This document shows positions 30,888 to 39,854 of a DNA stretch of 64,000 nt, piece after piece. The notes below the pieces were generated by a model. That model did no database searches and had not been told where the DNA came from. It was given only the letters and a program-made list of their open reading frames with translations. The position numbers and the translations under genes are program-made. The stretch comes from Pseudomonas lactucae (lineage in GTDB: Bacteria > Pseudomonadota > Gammaproteobacteria > Pseudomonadales > Pseudomonadaceae). Positions within the stretch are counted from its first letter, which is position 1, and each line of letters begins with the position of its first letter. The stretch covers positions 16,474-80,473 of the forward strand of contig NZ_JAFHKI010000111.1 of the NCBI RefSeq assembly GCF_016937615.1, written 5' to 3'.

Positions 30888-32219
30888 ATGACCGCCACTG
30901 CCGCCCCGCTCGACTTGCTGTTGCTGCCGACCTGGCTGGTACCGGTGGAACCCGCCGGCGTGGTGCTCAAGGAGCATGGCCTGGGCATTCGCGATGGGTG
31001 TATTGCGTTCATCGGGCCACGCGCCGCGGCTTTGAAGCTGGCGGCCACCGAGGTGCGCGAGCTGCCGGGCATGCTGCTCAGCCCTGGCCTGATCAACGCG
31101 CACGGCCATGCGGCAATGAGCCTGTTTCGCGGCCTGGCCGACGACCTGCCGCTGATGACCTGGCTGGAGAAGCACATCTGGCCCGCCGAAGCCAAATGGG
31201 TCGATGAAACCTTCGTGCGTGATGGCACCGACCTGGCCATCGCCGAACAGCTCAAGGGTGGCATCACCTGCTTCAGCGACATGTACTTTTACCCCAAGAT
31301 CGCCAGTGACTGCGTGCACAACAGCGGCATGCGCGCGCAGATCGCGATTCCGATCCTCGACTTCCCGATTCCCGGCGCCAGCAGCGCCGATGAAGCCATT
31401 CGCCAGGGCATCGAGCTGTTCGGCGACCTCAAGCACCATCCGCGCATCAAGATCACCTTCGGCCCCCACGCGCCCTACACCGTGTGCGACGACAACCTGG
31501 AAAAAATCCGCGTGATCGCCGAAGAGCTGGACGCCGCGATCCACATGCATGTGCACGAAACCGCCTTCGAGGTACAGCAAGCCGTCGAAAAGACCGGCGA
31601 ACGCCCACTTGCCCGCCTGGGTCGCCTCGGGCTGCTGGGTCCGCGCTTCCAGGCCGTTCATATGACCCAAATCAGCGAGGATGACCTGGCTTTGCTGGTA
31701 GAAAGCAACACCAGTGTCGTCCATTGCCCGGAATCGAACCTGAAACTGGCCAGCGGCTTCTGCCCGGTAGAGCGTTTGTGGCAGGCGGGCGTCAACGTGG
31801 CCATCGGCACCGACGGCGCCGCCAGCAACAATGACCTGGACCTGCTGGGCGAAACCCGCACCGCCGCGATGCTGGCCAAGGCCGTCGCGGGTTCGGCCAC
31901 CGCCCTGGATGCCCACCGTGCGCTGCGCATGGCCACGCTCAACGGTGCACGGGCCATGGGCCTGGAAAGCCAGATCGGCTCACTGGAAGTGGGCAAGGCT
32001 GCGGATATCGTCGCGTTTGACTTGTCGGGGCTGGCGCAACAACCGATCTACGATCCGGTCTCACAGCTTATCTATGCCACCGGACGCGATTGCGTGAAAC
32101 ACCTTTGGGTCGCCGGCAAGCAATTGCTCGACGACCGGCGACTGACCCGCATGGATGAACAACAGTTGACCGCCACGGCCATTGCCTGGGGCCAACGCAT
32201 CAGCGGGCACAGCGAATAA
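30888..32219 (+). CDS. mtaD: 5-methylthioadenosine / S-adenosylhomocysteine deaminase
   Basis: 443-residue zinc amidohydrolase of the TRZ/ATZ family. Metal ligands are visible: INAHGHAAMSL (HxH), FGPHAPYTV, HMHVHETAFE, and the late Asp in AIGTDGAASNNDLDL. In P. aeruginosa the orthologue deaminates methylthioadenosine to methylthioinosine, which is then phosphorolysed and passed to MtnA. The divergent mtnA supports this. It is upstream of ubiG with a 61-base gap and is probably cotranscribed with it. Confidence 0.9.
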   Translation: MTATAAPLDLLLLPTWLVPVEPAGVVLKEHGLGIRDGCIAFIGPRAAALKLAATEVRELPGMLLSPGLINAHGHAAMSLFRGLADDLPLMTWLEKHIWPAEAKWVDETFVRDGTDLAIAEQLKGGITCFSDMYFYPKIASDCVHNSGMRAQIAIPILDFPIPGASSADEAIRQGIELFGDLKHHPRIKITFGPHAPYTVCDDNLEKIRVIAEELDAAIHMHVHETAFEVQQAVEKTGERPLARLGRLGLLGPRFQAVHMTQISEDDLALLVESNTSVVHCPESNLKLASGFCPVERLWQAGVNVAIGTDGAASNNDLDLLGETRTAAMLAKAVAGSATALDAHRALRMATLNGARAMGLESQIGSLEVGKAADIVAFDLSGLAQQPIYDPVSQLIYATGRDCVKHLWVAGKQLLDDRRLTRMDEQQLTATAIAWGQRISGHSE

Positions 32220-32280
32220 CGCCGATGTTGAACCCACGTTCAACGCCGACCAACCGATTATCAGATTCAGAGGATTCACC

Positions 32281-32976
32281 ATGAGCAACGTCGACCACGC
32301 TGAAATCGCCAAATTTGAAGCCCTGGCTCACCGCTGGTGGGACCGTGAAAGCGAGTTCAAGCCCCTGCACGACATCAACCCGCTGCGGGTCAACTGGATT
32401 GACGAACGTGTCAATCTGGCCGGCAAGAAGGTGTTGGATGTGGGTTGCGGCGGCGGCATCCTGAGCGAAGCCATGGCCCAGCGCGGCGCCACGGTAATGG
32501 GCATCGACATGGGCGAAGCACCGCTGGCCGTAGCCCAACTGCACCAGTTGGAGTCCGGCGTGAGCGTGGAATACCGCCAGATCACCGCCGAAGCCCTGGC
32601 CGAGGAAATGCCCGAGCAATTCGACGTGGTCACCTGCCTTGAGATGCTGGAGCACGTGCCGGACCCGTCCTCGGTGATCCGCGCATGCTTTCGCATGGTC
32701 AAGCCGGGTGGCCAGGTGTTCTTCTCCACCATCAACCGCAACCCCAAGGCCTACCTGTTCGCGATCATGCGCCGATACATCATGAAGCTGCTGCCGCGCG
32801 GCACCCATGACTTCAAGAAATTCATCCGCCCCTCCGAACTGGGCGCGTGGAGCCGCCAGGCCGGCCTGACCGTCAAGGACATCATCGGCCTGACCTACAA
32901 CCCGCTGACCAAGCACTACAAGCTGGCCAGCGACGTCGACGTCAACTACATGATCCAGACCCTGCGCGAGGAGTAA
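32281..32976 (+). CDS. ubiG: Ubiquinone biosynthesis O-methyltransferase
   Basis: 231-residue SAM-dependent methyltransferase that does both O-methylations in ubiquinone synthesis. Motif I is VLDVGCGGGILSEAMA; the family marker FEALAHRWWD is near the N-terminus, and VTCLEMLEHVPDPSSVI and FFSTINRN follow. The start is ATG 32281, with GAGGA a few bases upstream; the frame is open back to 32182. Its stop is only four bases before mupP. Confidence 0.96.
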   Translation: MSNVDHAEIAKFEALAHRWWDRESEFKPLHDINPLRVNWIDERVNLAGKKVLDVGCGGGILSEAMAQRGATVMGIDMGEAPLAVAQLHQLESGVSVEYRQITAEALAEEMPEQFDVVTCLEMLEHVPDPSSVIRACFRMVKPGGQVFFSTINRNPKAYLFAIMRRYIMKLLPRGTHDFKKFIRPSELGAWSRQAGLTVKDIIGLTYNPLTKHYKLASDVDVNYMIQTLREE

Positions 32977-32980
32977 GCCT

Positions 32981-33652
32981 GTGAAGTTGCGAGCGGTTCT
33001 CTTCGACATGGACGGTACCTTGCTGGACACCGCGCCGGACTTTATCGCCATCTGCCAGGCCATGCGCGCCGACCGTGGCCTGGCGCCGATCAACCCCGAG
33101 CACATCCGCGATGAAATTTCCGGTGGCGCACGGGCGATGGTCGCCGTGACCTTCTCGATGGACCCGGAGTCGCCAGGCTTTGAAGAACTGCGCCTGGAGT
33201 TCCTGGAGCGCTATCTCAAAGGCTGCGCGGTTCACAGCCGATTGTTCGACGGCATGGCCGAGCTGCTGGAAGACATCGAGAAAGCCAACCTGATCTGGGG
33301 CGTGGTCACCAACAAGCCACTGCGCTTCGCCGAACCGATCATGCAGCAACTGGGCCTGGCCGAGCGTTCGGCGGTGCTGATCTGCCCGGACCACGTTAAA
33401 AACAGCAAGCCGGACCCGGAGCCGATGATCCTCGCGTGCAAAATGCTCGACCTCGACCCGGCCAGCGTGTTGTTCGTAGGCGACGACCTGCGCGATATCG
33501 AGTCCGGCCGCGATGCCGGCACCCGCACGGCGGCGGTCACCTACGGCTATATCCACCCGGACGACAACCCGCGCCACTGGGGTGCGGATGTGGTGGTGGA
33601 TCACCCGCTGGAATTGCGCAAGGTGCTGGATAACGCGTTGTGCAGTTGCTGA
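32981..33652 (+). CDS. mupP: N-acetylmuramic acid 6-phosphate phosphatase
   Basis: 223-residue HAD hydrolase. Motifs are complete: DMDGTLLDT (nucleophile Asp), VVTNKP, KNSKPDPEP with the Lys, and FVGDDLRDIESGRDAG. The gene directly after ubiG in Pseudomonas encodes MupP, which dephosphorylates MurNAc-6-P in the anabolic cell-wall recycling route that bypasses MurA and so affects fosfomycin sensitivity. The sequence alone would also fit a phosphoglycolate phosphatase; the ubiG-mupP-SDR order decides it. The start is GTG 32981. Confidence 0.88.
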   Translation: MKLRAVLFDMDGTLLDTAPDFIAICQAMRADRGLAPINPEHIRDEISGGARAMVAVTFSMDPESPGFEELRLEFLERYLKGCAVHSRLFDGMAELLEDIEKANLIWGVVTNKPLRFAEPIMQQLGLAERSAVLICPDHVKNSKPDPEPMILACKMLDLDPASVLFVGDDLRDIESGRDAGTRTAAVTYGYIHPDDNPRHWGADVVVDHPLELRKVLDNALCSC

Positions 33653-33686
33653 TGGCTCACCGATCCAACTGACCGATGAAGCCCCA

Positions 33687-33717
33687 AATGTGGGAGGGAG
33701 CAACCCCCTCCCACATT
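33687..33717. repeat. REP-type hairpin
   Basis: AATGTGGGAGGG pairs with CCCTCCCACATT around seven bases. Same core as the other GTGGGAG elements in this window. It lies between mupP and the SDR gene and may attenuate readthrough. Confidence 0.65.
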
Positions 33718-33750
33718 GGATCTTCAGTGTTTTCAAATTCGAGGTTATTT

Positions 33751-34491
33751 ATGTTTGATTACTCCGCCCCCCCAGATCTGCTCAAAGGCCGAGTCATCCT
33801 GGTGACCGGCGCCGGTCGCGGGATCGGCGCGGCGGCGGCGAAAACCTATGCCGCCCATGGCGCCACCGTGCTGTTGCTGGGCAAGACCGAAGCCAACCTG
33901 GCCCAGGTGTATGACGAGATCGAAGCAGCCGGCCACCCGCAACCAGTGGTGATTCCGTTCAACCTGGAGACCGCCCTGCCCCATCAATACGATGAGTTGG
34001 CGGCGATGATCGAAAAGGCGTTCGGCCACCTCGACGGCCTGCTGCACAACGCCTCGATCATCGGCCCACGCACGCCCATCGAGCAGCTGTCCGGCGAGAA
34101 CTTCATGCGGGTGATGCACATCAACGTCAACGCGATGTTCATGCTCACCAGCACCCTGCTGCCGCTGCTCAAGCTGTCACAGGATGCGTCGGTGGTGTTC
34201 ACTTCCAGCAGCGTCGGGCGCAAGGGCCGGGCATATTGGGGGGCTTACGGTGTATCGAAGTTCGCCACTGAAGGCTTGATGCAAACCCTGGCCGACGAGC
34301 TTGAAGACGTGGCGGCGGTACGCGCCAACAGCATCAACCCAGGCGGCACCCGCACCAGCATGCGGGCCCAGGCGTATCCGGGGGAGAATCCGATGGAAAG
34401 ACCGGCACCGGAAGAAATCATGCCGGTGTACCTGTACCTGATGGGGCCGGGCAGTGCCGGCGTGAATGGGCAGGCGTTTGATGCGCAGTAA
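33751..34491 (+). CDS. Short-chain dehydrogenase (YciK-like)
   Basis: 246-residue classical SDR: TGAGRGIGAAAAKTY cofactor loop, HNASIIGPRTPIEQL, catalytic Ser in TSSSVGRKG and Tyr-x3-Lys in YGVSK. It matches the YciK type oxidoreductases. This gene follows ubiG-mupP in Pseudomonas genomes; no substrate is known. The start is ATG 33751 (MFDYSAPPDLLKG); a longer frame from 33676 begins in the repeat and is not used. Confidence 0.9.
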   Translation: MFDYSAPPDLLKGRVILVTGAGRGIGAAAAKTYAAHGATVLLLGKTEANLAQVYDEIEAAGHPQPVVIPFNLETALPHQYDELAAMIEKAFGHLDGLLHNASIIGPRTPIEQLSGENFMRVMHINVNAMFMLTSTLLPLLKLSQDASVVFTSSSVGRKGRAYWGAYGVSKFATEGLMQTLADELEDVAAVRANSINPGGTRTSMRAQAYPGENPMERPAPEEIMPVYLYLMGPGSAGVNGQAFDAQ

Positions 34492-34511
34492 ACCCTGACA
34501 CAACCGAAACA

Positions 34512-34555
34512 AAATGTGGGAGCAAGTCGAATCGTCGCACCGCCCCTCCCACATT
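34512..34555. repeat. REP-type element with long loop
   Basis: AAATGTGGGAG and CTCCCACATTT are perfect 11-base arms 22 bases apart. The inner sequence has a second smaller dyad (TCGAATCGTCG). It lies between the convergent SDR and solute-binding protein genes. Confidence 0.65.
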
Positions 34556-34578
34556 TGTACTGCAGTGTTCTCTGGAAC

Positions 34579-36093
34579 TTAGTTTTTCACCACGTCCTCA
34601 AGGGTGAAACGGCCGAGCGGGTTCTGCAGGAAATTGCTCACATTCTTGCGTGAGATATTGATGTACGGGCTGTAGTACAGATCGATCCAGTTCACGTCCT
34701 GCTTGGCCAGTTTCTGCAGCTCCACATACATCTGCTCACGCTTGACCGGGTCGGCCTCGATGCGCGCCGCCGCCACCAGCTCCTTGACCTTATCGTTCTT
34801 GTAGCGGGTCATGTAGTTCTGGTTGGTGTCGTGGCCCAGCACGAAGGTGGTCTTCTGGTCCGGGTCGAGAATGTCGTTGGTCCAGTACATCACCGAAATG
34901 TCGTACTCGCCGTCCACCAGCATTTGCCAGCTTTGGGTCGGGTCGACTTTCTGCAGGTTGGCGGTGACGCCAACCTTGGCCAATTGGTCCTTGATGATCA
35001 CCGCGATCTGCTCGTCGGCTTCGTTGCCGGCGTTGACCACGTAGTTCAGCTTCAAGCCATCGGCACCGGCAGCGGCCAGCAGTTTCTTGGCTTCGGCGGG
35101 GTCATATGGACGCTGCAGGTTGTTCGCGTAGTGGTACAGCGAGCCTTTGGGAATGTAGGAATAGGCCACGGTGCCCTGACCGTAAGTGGCGGTCTTGACC
35201 AGCGATTGTTTATCGATGGCCATGTCCAGCGCCTGGCGCACTTGCGGTTTGGCCAGCAGGCCGTGCGCGTGGTTGATCAGCAGGTGATCTTCACGGGTGG
35301 ATGGGTCGGCATGGATCACCACGTTCTTGTCTTTCTTCAGTTCCTCAACCCGCGAGAACGGCACGAAGATCGCCGTGTCGAGTTCGTTGTTCTGCACCAT
35401 GCGCATGCGCGTGTTGTCGTCGGTCACCGAGACCCATTCCACGCCGTCGAGGCTGACCTTCTTGGCTTGCCAGAAGTTCGGGTTCTTCTTGAGGATCACC
35501 CGATCCCCCTTGCGCCACTCGTCCACGGTAAACGCGCCGGAGGTCACCGGGTTTTCCGAATAGGCGTCTTCGCCCATTTTGGTCATGGCTTTTTCCGACA
35601 GGATCGACACCGTTGGCGAAGCCAGTTGCGAGAGAAACGCGACCGCAGGGGTCTTGAGGGTCACGACCAAAGTCTTCGCATCGGCGGCCTTGGCGGTATT
35701 GATCAGGTTGAACGGATCGGCCCACAGCGAGGCTTTGTTATCGCGAATGCGCAACAGGCTGAACGCCGCATCATCGGCAGTGATCGGCGAGCCGTCGGAG
35801 AACTTCGCCTCACGCAGTTTGAAGGTGTAGGTCAAACCATCCTTGGAGACCTCCCAACTCTCGGCCAGGCCCGGTTCCATCTTGGTGCCCAGGTTGTCCA
35901 CGCGCACCAGGGTGTCGTAGACGTTGGCGAACACCCAGGTGTCGCGGTTTTGTGCACTTTTGATCGGGTCGAACGTGGTGCTGTCTTCACGGCAACCGAT
36001 GGTCAGTACACCGGCAGCCTGGGCCAGGCCGGCGGTCAGCGACCACGCGGTAAGCGTGGCGGCGGCGAGCAACTTCAAGTGGCGCGATTGCAT
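34579..36093 (-). CDS. Periplasmic peptide-binding protein of ABC transporter (SBP_bac_5)
   Basis: 504 residues with a Sec signal peptide (hydrophobic to AGLAQAAG, cleavage near residue 26). Family 5 extracellular solute-binding fold: VYDTLVRVDN, GLAESWEVSKDGLTYTFKLRE, ALDMAIDKQSLVKTATYGQG and AYSYIPKGSLYHYA. It delivers peptides or similar ligands to the permease pair. It is the last gene of an operon (peptidase, two permeases, two ATPases, binding protein), 35 bases after the second ATPase. Context with a PipR-like regulator suggests the ligand is a plant-derived peptide or amine compound. Confidence 0.9.
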   Translation of the reverse strand: MQSRHLKLLAAATLTAWSLTAGLAQAAGVLTIGCREDSTTFDPIKSAQNRDTWVFANVYDTLVRVDNLGTKMEPGLAESWEVSKDGLTYTFKLREAKFSDGSPITADDAAFSLLRIRDNKASLWADPFNLINTAKAADAKTLVVTLKTPAVAFLSQLASPTVSILSEKAMTKMGEDAYSENPVTSGAFTVDEWRKGDRVILKKNPNFWQAKKVSLDGVEWVSVTDDNTRMRMVQNNELDTAIFVPFSRVEELKKDKNVVIHADPSTREDHLLINHAHGLLAKPQVRQALDMAIDKQSLVKTATYGQGTVAYSYIPKGSLYHYANNLQRPYDPAEAKKLLAAAGADGLKLNYVVNAGNEADEQIAVIIKDQLAKVGVTANLQKVDPTQSWQMLVDGEYDISVMYWTNDILDPDQKTTFVLGHDTNQNYMTRYKNDKVKELVAAARIEADPVKREQMYVELQKLAKQDVNWIDLYYSPYINISRKNVSNFLQNPLGRFTLEDVVKN

Positions 36094-36128
36094 GTCATAA
36101 CTCCTTGTTCATGAATGGCAGGGAAGGG

Positions 36129-37100
36129 TCAAAGCAAAGGTTCTTCAAGCACGCAACTGTACCGATGCTCGTGCAGGAAATGAGTCGGCGGCAACACCAC
36201 GGAACACATGGCTCGCGCATACCGACAACGCGGGTGAAAGGCGCAGCCTGTGGGCAAGTTCAGTGGGCTCGCAGGCTCGCCCGATAGCAGCTGCGCAGGC
36301 AACGGCCGATGCGGATCGATCTGCGGAATCGCCTGGATCAATGCCGCCGTGTAGGGGTGGCGCGGTGCCGTAAACACCGCTTCCACCGGCCCTTCCTCGA
36401 CGATCTTGCCCAGGTACATCACGGCCACGCGGTCACACAGGCGCCGCACGATGGCCAGGTCATGGGCGATAAACAGGATCGCCAGGTTCATGCGCTGTTG
36501 CAGTTCCAGCAACAAGTTGATGATCTGGCCCTGGATCGACACATCCAGCGCCGCCACGCATTCATCGGCGATGATCAGGCGCGGCTCTACCGCCAACGCC
36601 CGGGCAATACCGACACGCTGGCACTGGCCGCCACTGAGTGAGCCGGGCTTGCGGCCGGCCAGCTCGGGGCGCAGGCCCACCAGTTCCAGCAGTTCGTTGA
36701 CGCGGGCGGGAATGTGTTCCAAGGCCACTTTGCGCTGCACGCGCAGGACTTCGGCGATGGTTTCGCCAATCGTATGGCGAGGGTTCAGCGCGGCGTAGGG
36801 GTCTTGAAAGATCATTGCCGTTTCAAAGCGCAGGCGCTTGATGTCGATCGCGCTGCCCCGGGCCATGTCGATGCCATTGAACAGCACCTGCCCGGCACTG
36901 ATGGGATTGAGGTGCAGAATCGCGCGGCCCAGGGTGCTCTTGCCGCTGCCCGACTCGCCCACCAGGCCGAGGGTTTCGCCGGCGGCCAGGTTCAACGACA
37001 CCCCGTTCACCGCCCTCACCCACTGCTTGTTCAGGCCCAACAGGCCAGTGCCGGACGCAGCAAAGCGCACCTCCAGGTCCTTGATCTGCAACAGGCTCAC
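36129..37100 (-). CDS. Peptide ABC transporter ATPase (DppF/OppF-like)
   Basis: 323-residue ATP-binding subunit: Walker A GLVGESGSGKSTLGR, signature LSGGQCQRVGIARAL, Walker B LIIADECVAALD, and the C-terminal oligopeptide ABC domain with the Cys cluster (CAFHPRCRYARAMC) that binds an iron-sulfur cluster in some relatives. The start is GTG 37100, overlapping the stop of the other ATPase as GTGA. The signature has Cys where Gln-Gln is usual (GGQCQR). It pairs with the product of 37097-38053 to drive the transporter. Confidence 0.9.
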   Translation of the reverse strand: MSLLQIKDLEVRFAASGTGLLGLNKQWVRAVNGVSLNLAAGETLGLVGESGSGKSTLGRAILHLNPISAGQVLFNGIDMARGSAIDIKRLRFETAMIFQDPYAALNPRHTIGETIAEVLRVQRKVALEHIPARVNELLELVGLRPELAGRKPGSLSGGQCQRVGIARALAVEPRLIIADECVAALDVSIQGQIINLLLELQQRMNLAILFIAHDLAIVRRLCDRVAVMYLGKIVEEGPVEAVFTAPRHPYTAALIQAIPQIDPHRPLPAQLLSGEPASPLNLPTGCAFHPRCRYARAMCSVVLPPTHFLHEHRYSCVLEEPLL

Positions 37101-38053
37101 GGGCGACCTCCCAACGGATAGTGGCACGCCACACGCGCGCCTTCGGGCAAGCGCTCGGTGCACAAGGCGCCGACCTGTGGGCAACGCGGGTTGAACCGAC
37201 AGCCTTCGGGCAACGCGTCGAGCAATGGCGGCTGGCCGACAATGGTGCGCAGCAAGGCATGGCCGCTGCTGTGGGCCGGCTGGCAGTCGATCAGGCCGGC
37301 GGTGTACGGGTGTTGCGGATGGGCCAGCACGTCGTACTTGCTGCCATGTTCACACAGGCGACCGGCGTACATCACGGCAATGGAGTCGCAGGTTTGCGCC
37401 ACCACCCCCAGGTCATGGGTGATCATGATGATCGACAGGCCACGCTGATCGCGCAGGTCCAGCAACAACCGCAAAATCTGCGCCTGCACAGTCACGTCCA
37501 GGGCCGTGGTCGGCTCGTCGGCGATCAGCACCTTGGGGTTGCAGCCCAGCGCCACCGCGATCATCGCGCGCTGGCGCATGCCGCCGGAAAACTCGTGGGG
37601 ATAATTGTCGACGCGCGCCTTCGGATCGGGAATGCCCACCTGGCGCAGCACATCGATGGCCTGCAAACGCGCGTGTTTTTTCGAAGCGCCCTGGTGCAGG
37701 CGGATGCCCTCGGCGATCTGCTCACCGATGCGCATCAGCGGGTCAAGGTGGCTGCTGGGGTTCTGGAAAATCATGCCCAGTTGCCCGCCGCGCACCGCAC
37801 GCATGCCGGCATCGTCCAATTGCAGAAGATCCTGGCCGGCCAGGCGCACCGCAGCGCCTTGCACCCGCAGGTTGGGCGACGGCAGCAGCCGCATCAGGCC
37901 ACGACACGCCATGGTCTTGCCCGAACCGCTCTCGCCCACCAGGCCAAGGATTTCGCCTTCGGCCAGGTCAAACGACACGCGGTCGACCAGGGTCACCTCA
38001 CGCCCGGCATTGTTGGCGATCACACTCAGGTCACGCACATGCAGCAGGCTCAT
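37097..38053 (-). CDS. Peptide ABC transporter ATPase (DppD/OppD-like)
   Basis: 318-residue nucleotide-binding subunit: Walker A GESGSGKTMACRG, signature FSGGMRQRAMIAVAL, Walker B VLIADEPTTALDVTVQ, and the C-terminal GCRFNPRCPQVGALC Cys region. The start ATG 38053 overlaps the permease stop as ATGA. The longer frame to 38149 starts in the permease gene and is not used. It is translated in tandem with both neighbours. Confidence 0.92.
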   Translation of the reverse strand: MSLLHVRDLSVIANNAGREVTLVDRVSFDLAEGEILGLVGESGSGKTMACRGLMRLLPSPNLRVQGAAVRLAGQDLLQLDDAGMRAVRGGQLGMIFQNPSSHLDPLMRIGEQIAEGIRLHQGASKKHARLQAIDVLRQVGIPDPKARVDNYPHEFSGGMRQRAMIAVALGCNPKVLIADEPTTALDVTVQAQILRLLLDLRDQRGLSIIMITHDLGVVAQTCDSIAVMYAGRLCEHGSKYDVLAHPQHPYTAGLIDCQPAHSSGHALLRTIVGQPPLLDALPEGCRFNPRCPQVGALCTERLPEGARVACHYPLGGRP

Positions 38054-38907
38054 GAACGATCCCCCAATACGTGCGCCACGCCGTCCGCCAACAGGCTGAA
38101 GCCCATGGCCAGGGTCACGATGGCCAAGCCGGGAAACGTGCAGAGCCACCAGGCTGTGGTAATGAACGCCTGGCCTTCAGCGACCATGGTGCCCCACTCG
38201 GCCGTCGGCGGTTGTACGCCCAGGCCCAGGTAGCTCACAGCCGCTCCGTTGAGCAGCACCAGCACGGCGTCGGACATGGAAAACACAATCGAGCCGAACA
38301 TCGCGTTCGGCAGCAAATGCCGGAACAGGATGCGCCCATGTCCAAAGCCCAGGCTCTTGGCGGCCAGGGCGAAGTCGCTTTCCTTGAGCACCAGGATCTG
38401 CGAGCGGATCAACCGCGCATACGACACCCACCCCACCAGCGCCATGGCGATATAGAAGCTCTGCAACCCCGGACCGAGGATGGCCATGATCGCCAGCATC
38501 AGCACCAGGAATGGGAACGCTAGCACCACATCGATCACACGCATGCAGACGCTATCGAAACGCCCGCCGATGTAGCCTGACACCGCGCCCACGAACGTCC
38601 CGATCATGAACGGGAAGATCACCCCGAGCACCGCCAGTTGCAGATCGATGCGCGCGCCCCAGATCACCCGCGAAAGAATGTCGCGGCCGTAGTTATCGGT
38701 GCCGAACGGATGGGCCAGGCTGGGGCCCAGCAGACTGATATCGGTGTTTTGCGCAATCGGGTCATAGGGCGCGATCCACGGCGCAAACAGCGCCAGGCCC
38801 AACCACCCCAGCAGGATCAATAGCCCCCACGCCGCCGTGAGCCGGCCATTGCGAAAACCAAAACGCAGGCGCAAGCGCCACGGGGCAATCACTGGACGGC
38901 TGGTCAT
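38050..38907 (-). CDS. Peptide ABC transporter permease (DppC/OppC-like)
   Basis: 285 residues with six membrane segments. The first follows the basic N-terminus; HPFGTDNYGRDILSRVIWGARIDL is the OppC/DppC signature region, and YARLIRSQILVLKESDFALAAKSLG is the EAA loop that contacts the ATPases. It forms a heterodimer with the permease from 38904-39851. Start overlaps by ATGA. Confidence 0.93.
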   Translation of the reverse strand: MTSRPVIAPWRLRLRFGFRNGRLTAAWGLLILLGWLGLALFAPWIAPYDPIAQNTDISLLGPSLAHPFGTDNYGRDILSRVIWGARIDLQLAVLGVIFPFMIGTFVGAVSGYIGGRFDSVCMRVIDVVLAFPFLVLMLAIMAILGPGLQSFYIAMALVGWVSYARLIRSQILVLKESDFALAAKSLGFGHGRILFRHLLPNAMFGSIVFSMSDAVLVLLNGAAVSYLGLGVQPPTAEWGTMVAEGQAFITTAWWLCTFPGLAIVTLAMGFSLLADGVAHVLGDRS

Positions 38908-39851
38908 TGCATCTTCACCCGTGGGTCGAGGGCTACGGTCACCACGTCCGCGATGAAGTTGACCGCCACCGTCGCGCAGGCCAGCACCATGGCCACGCCC
39001 TGCACCACCATGTAATCGCGGGTGAAGATACCGCGCACCAGCAATTGGCCGATGCCGGGAATCGCGAACAGGCTCTCGATCACCACCGTGCCGCTGATCA
39101 GCCAGCCGATATTCACCGCCAGCAGGTTGACCGCCGGCACCAGGGAGTTAGGCAACACATGCCGACGAAACACCGCCGCCTCGGACAGGCCGCGCGCGCG
39201 GGCCGCGGTGACGTGATCGGCCTTCAATTCCATCAACATGCTCGCGCGCAGGTTGCGCACCAGCACCGCCGACAGTGCCAGGGCGATGGTCAGGCACGGC
39301 AAGACCATATGGTGCGCCTTGTCCAACCCGCTCCGCCCGTAGCCGGACACCGGGAAGAGGCCCCATTGCACGCTGAACAGCAAAATCAGCATCAATCCCA
39401 GCCAGAACGCCGGCATGCCCAGCCCAACGGTGGTGAACACGCGAATCAGGTTATCCGCCCAGCCGCCTTTATTGCGCGCCGCCAGCGTCGCCAGTGGCAC
39501 CGCGATCAGCAGCGCCAGCACGACGCTGCCGAGCACCAGCACCAGGGTCGGTTCGATGCGAGTCACAATCAGCTTCAGCGCATCGACCTTGTACAGCAGG
39601 GAATTGCCGAGATCGCCCTGGAGCAGGTTCTTCAGGAAGTAGAAGTATTGCAGCCACAAAGGCTGATCAAGACCGTACTGGGCGCGGATTTTCAGCAAGG
39701 CGTCCGGCGTGCTGCGCGAGCCGAGCAACGCCCGTGCCGGGTCGCCCGGAATCGAACGCACCAGCACAAAGGTGATCAGGCTGATGCCGAACAGCACCGG
39801 CAGCAATTGCAGCGGCCGGGACAGCACAAAACGATAACGCGCCAGGTTCAT
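38904..39851 (-). CDS. Peptide ABC transporter permease (DppB/OppB-like)
   Basis: 315-residue polytopic permease. DppB features: LPVLFGISLITFVLVRSIPGDPAR at the start, PAFWLGLMLILLFSVQWGLFPVSG in the middle and the EAA loop (DHVTAARARGLSEAAVFRRHVLPNS). Three bases separate it from the upstream peptidase gene, so both are on one transcript. Together with 38050-38907 it makes the channel. Confidence 0.93.
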   Translation of the reverse strand: MNLARYRFVLSRPLQLLPVLFGISLITFVLVRSIPGDPARALLGSRSTPDALLKIRAQYGLDQPLWLQYFYFLKNLLQGDLGNSLLYKVDALKLIVTRIEPTLVLVLGSVVLALLIAVPLATLAARNKGGWADNLIRVFTTVGLGMPAFWLGLMLILLFSVQWGLFPVSGYGRSGLDKAHHMVLPCLTIALALSAVLVRNLRASMLMELKADHVTAARARGLSEAAVFRRHVLPNSLVPAVNLLAVNIGWLISGTVVIESLFAIPGIGQLLVRGIFTRDYMVVQGVAMVLACATVAVNFIADVVTVALDPRVKMQ

Positions 39852-39854
39852 CCG

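Noticed and set aside
34831..36114. Open frame of 427 codons on the plus strand
   Set aside because: Antisense to the peptide-binding protein gene.
37100..37184. Longer N-termini for the ABC ATPases and for ubiG, rpsA and serC
   Set aside because: The upstream extensions lie inside the previous gene or in leader sequence and lack ribosome sites; family starts are downstream.
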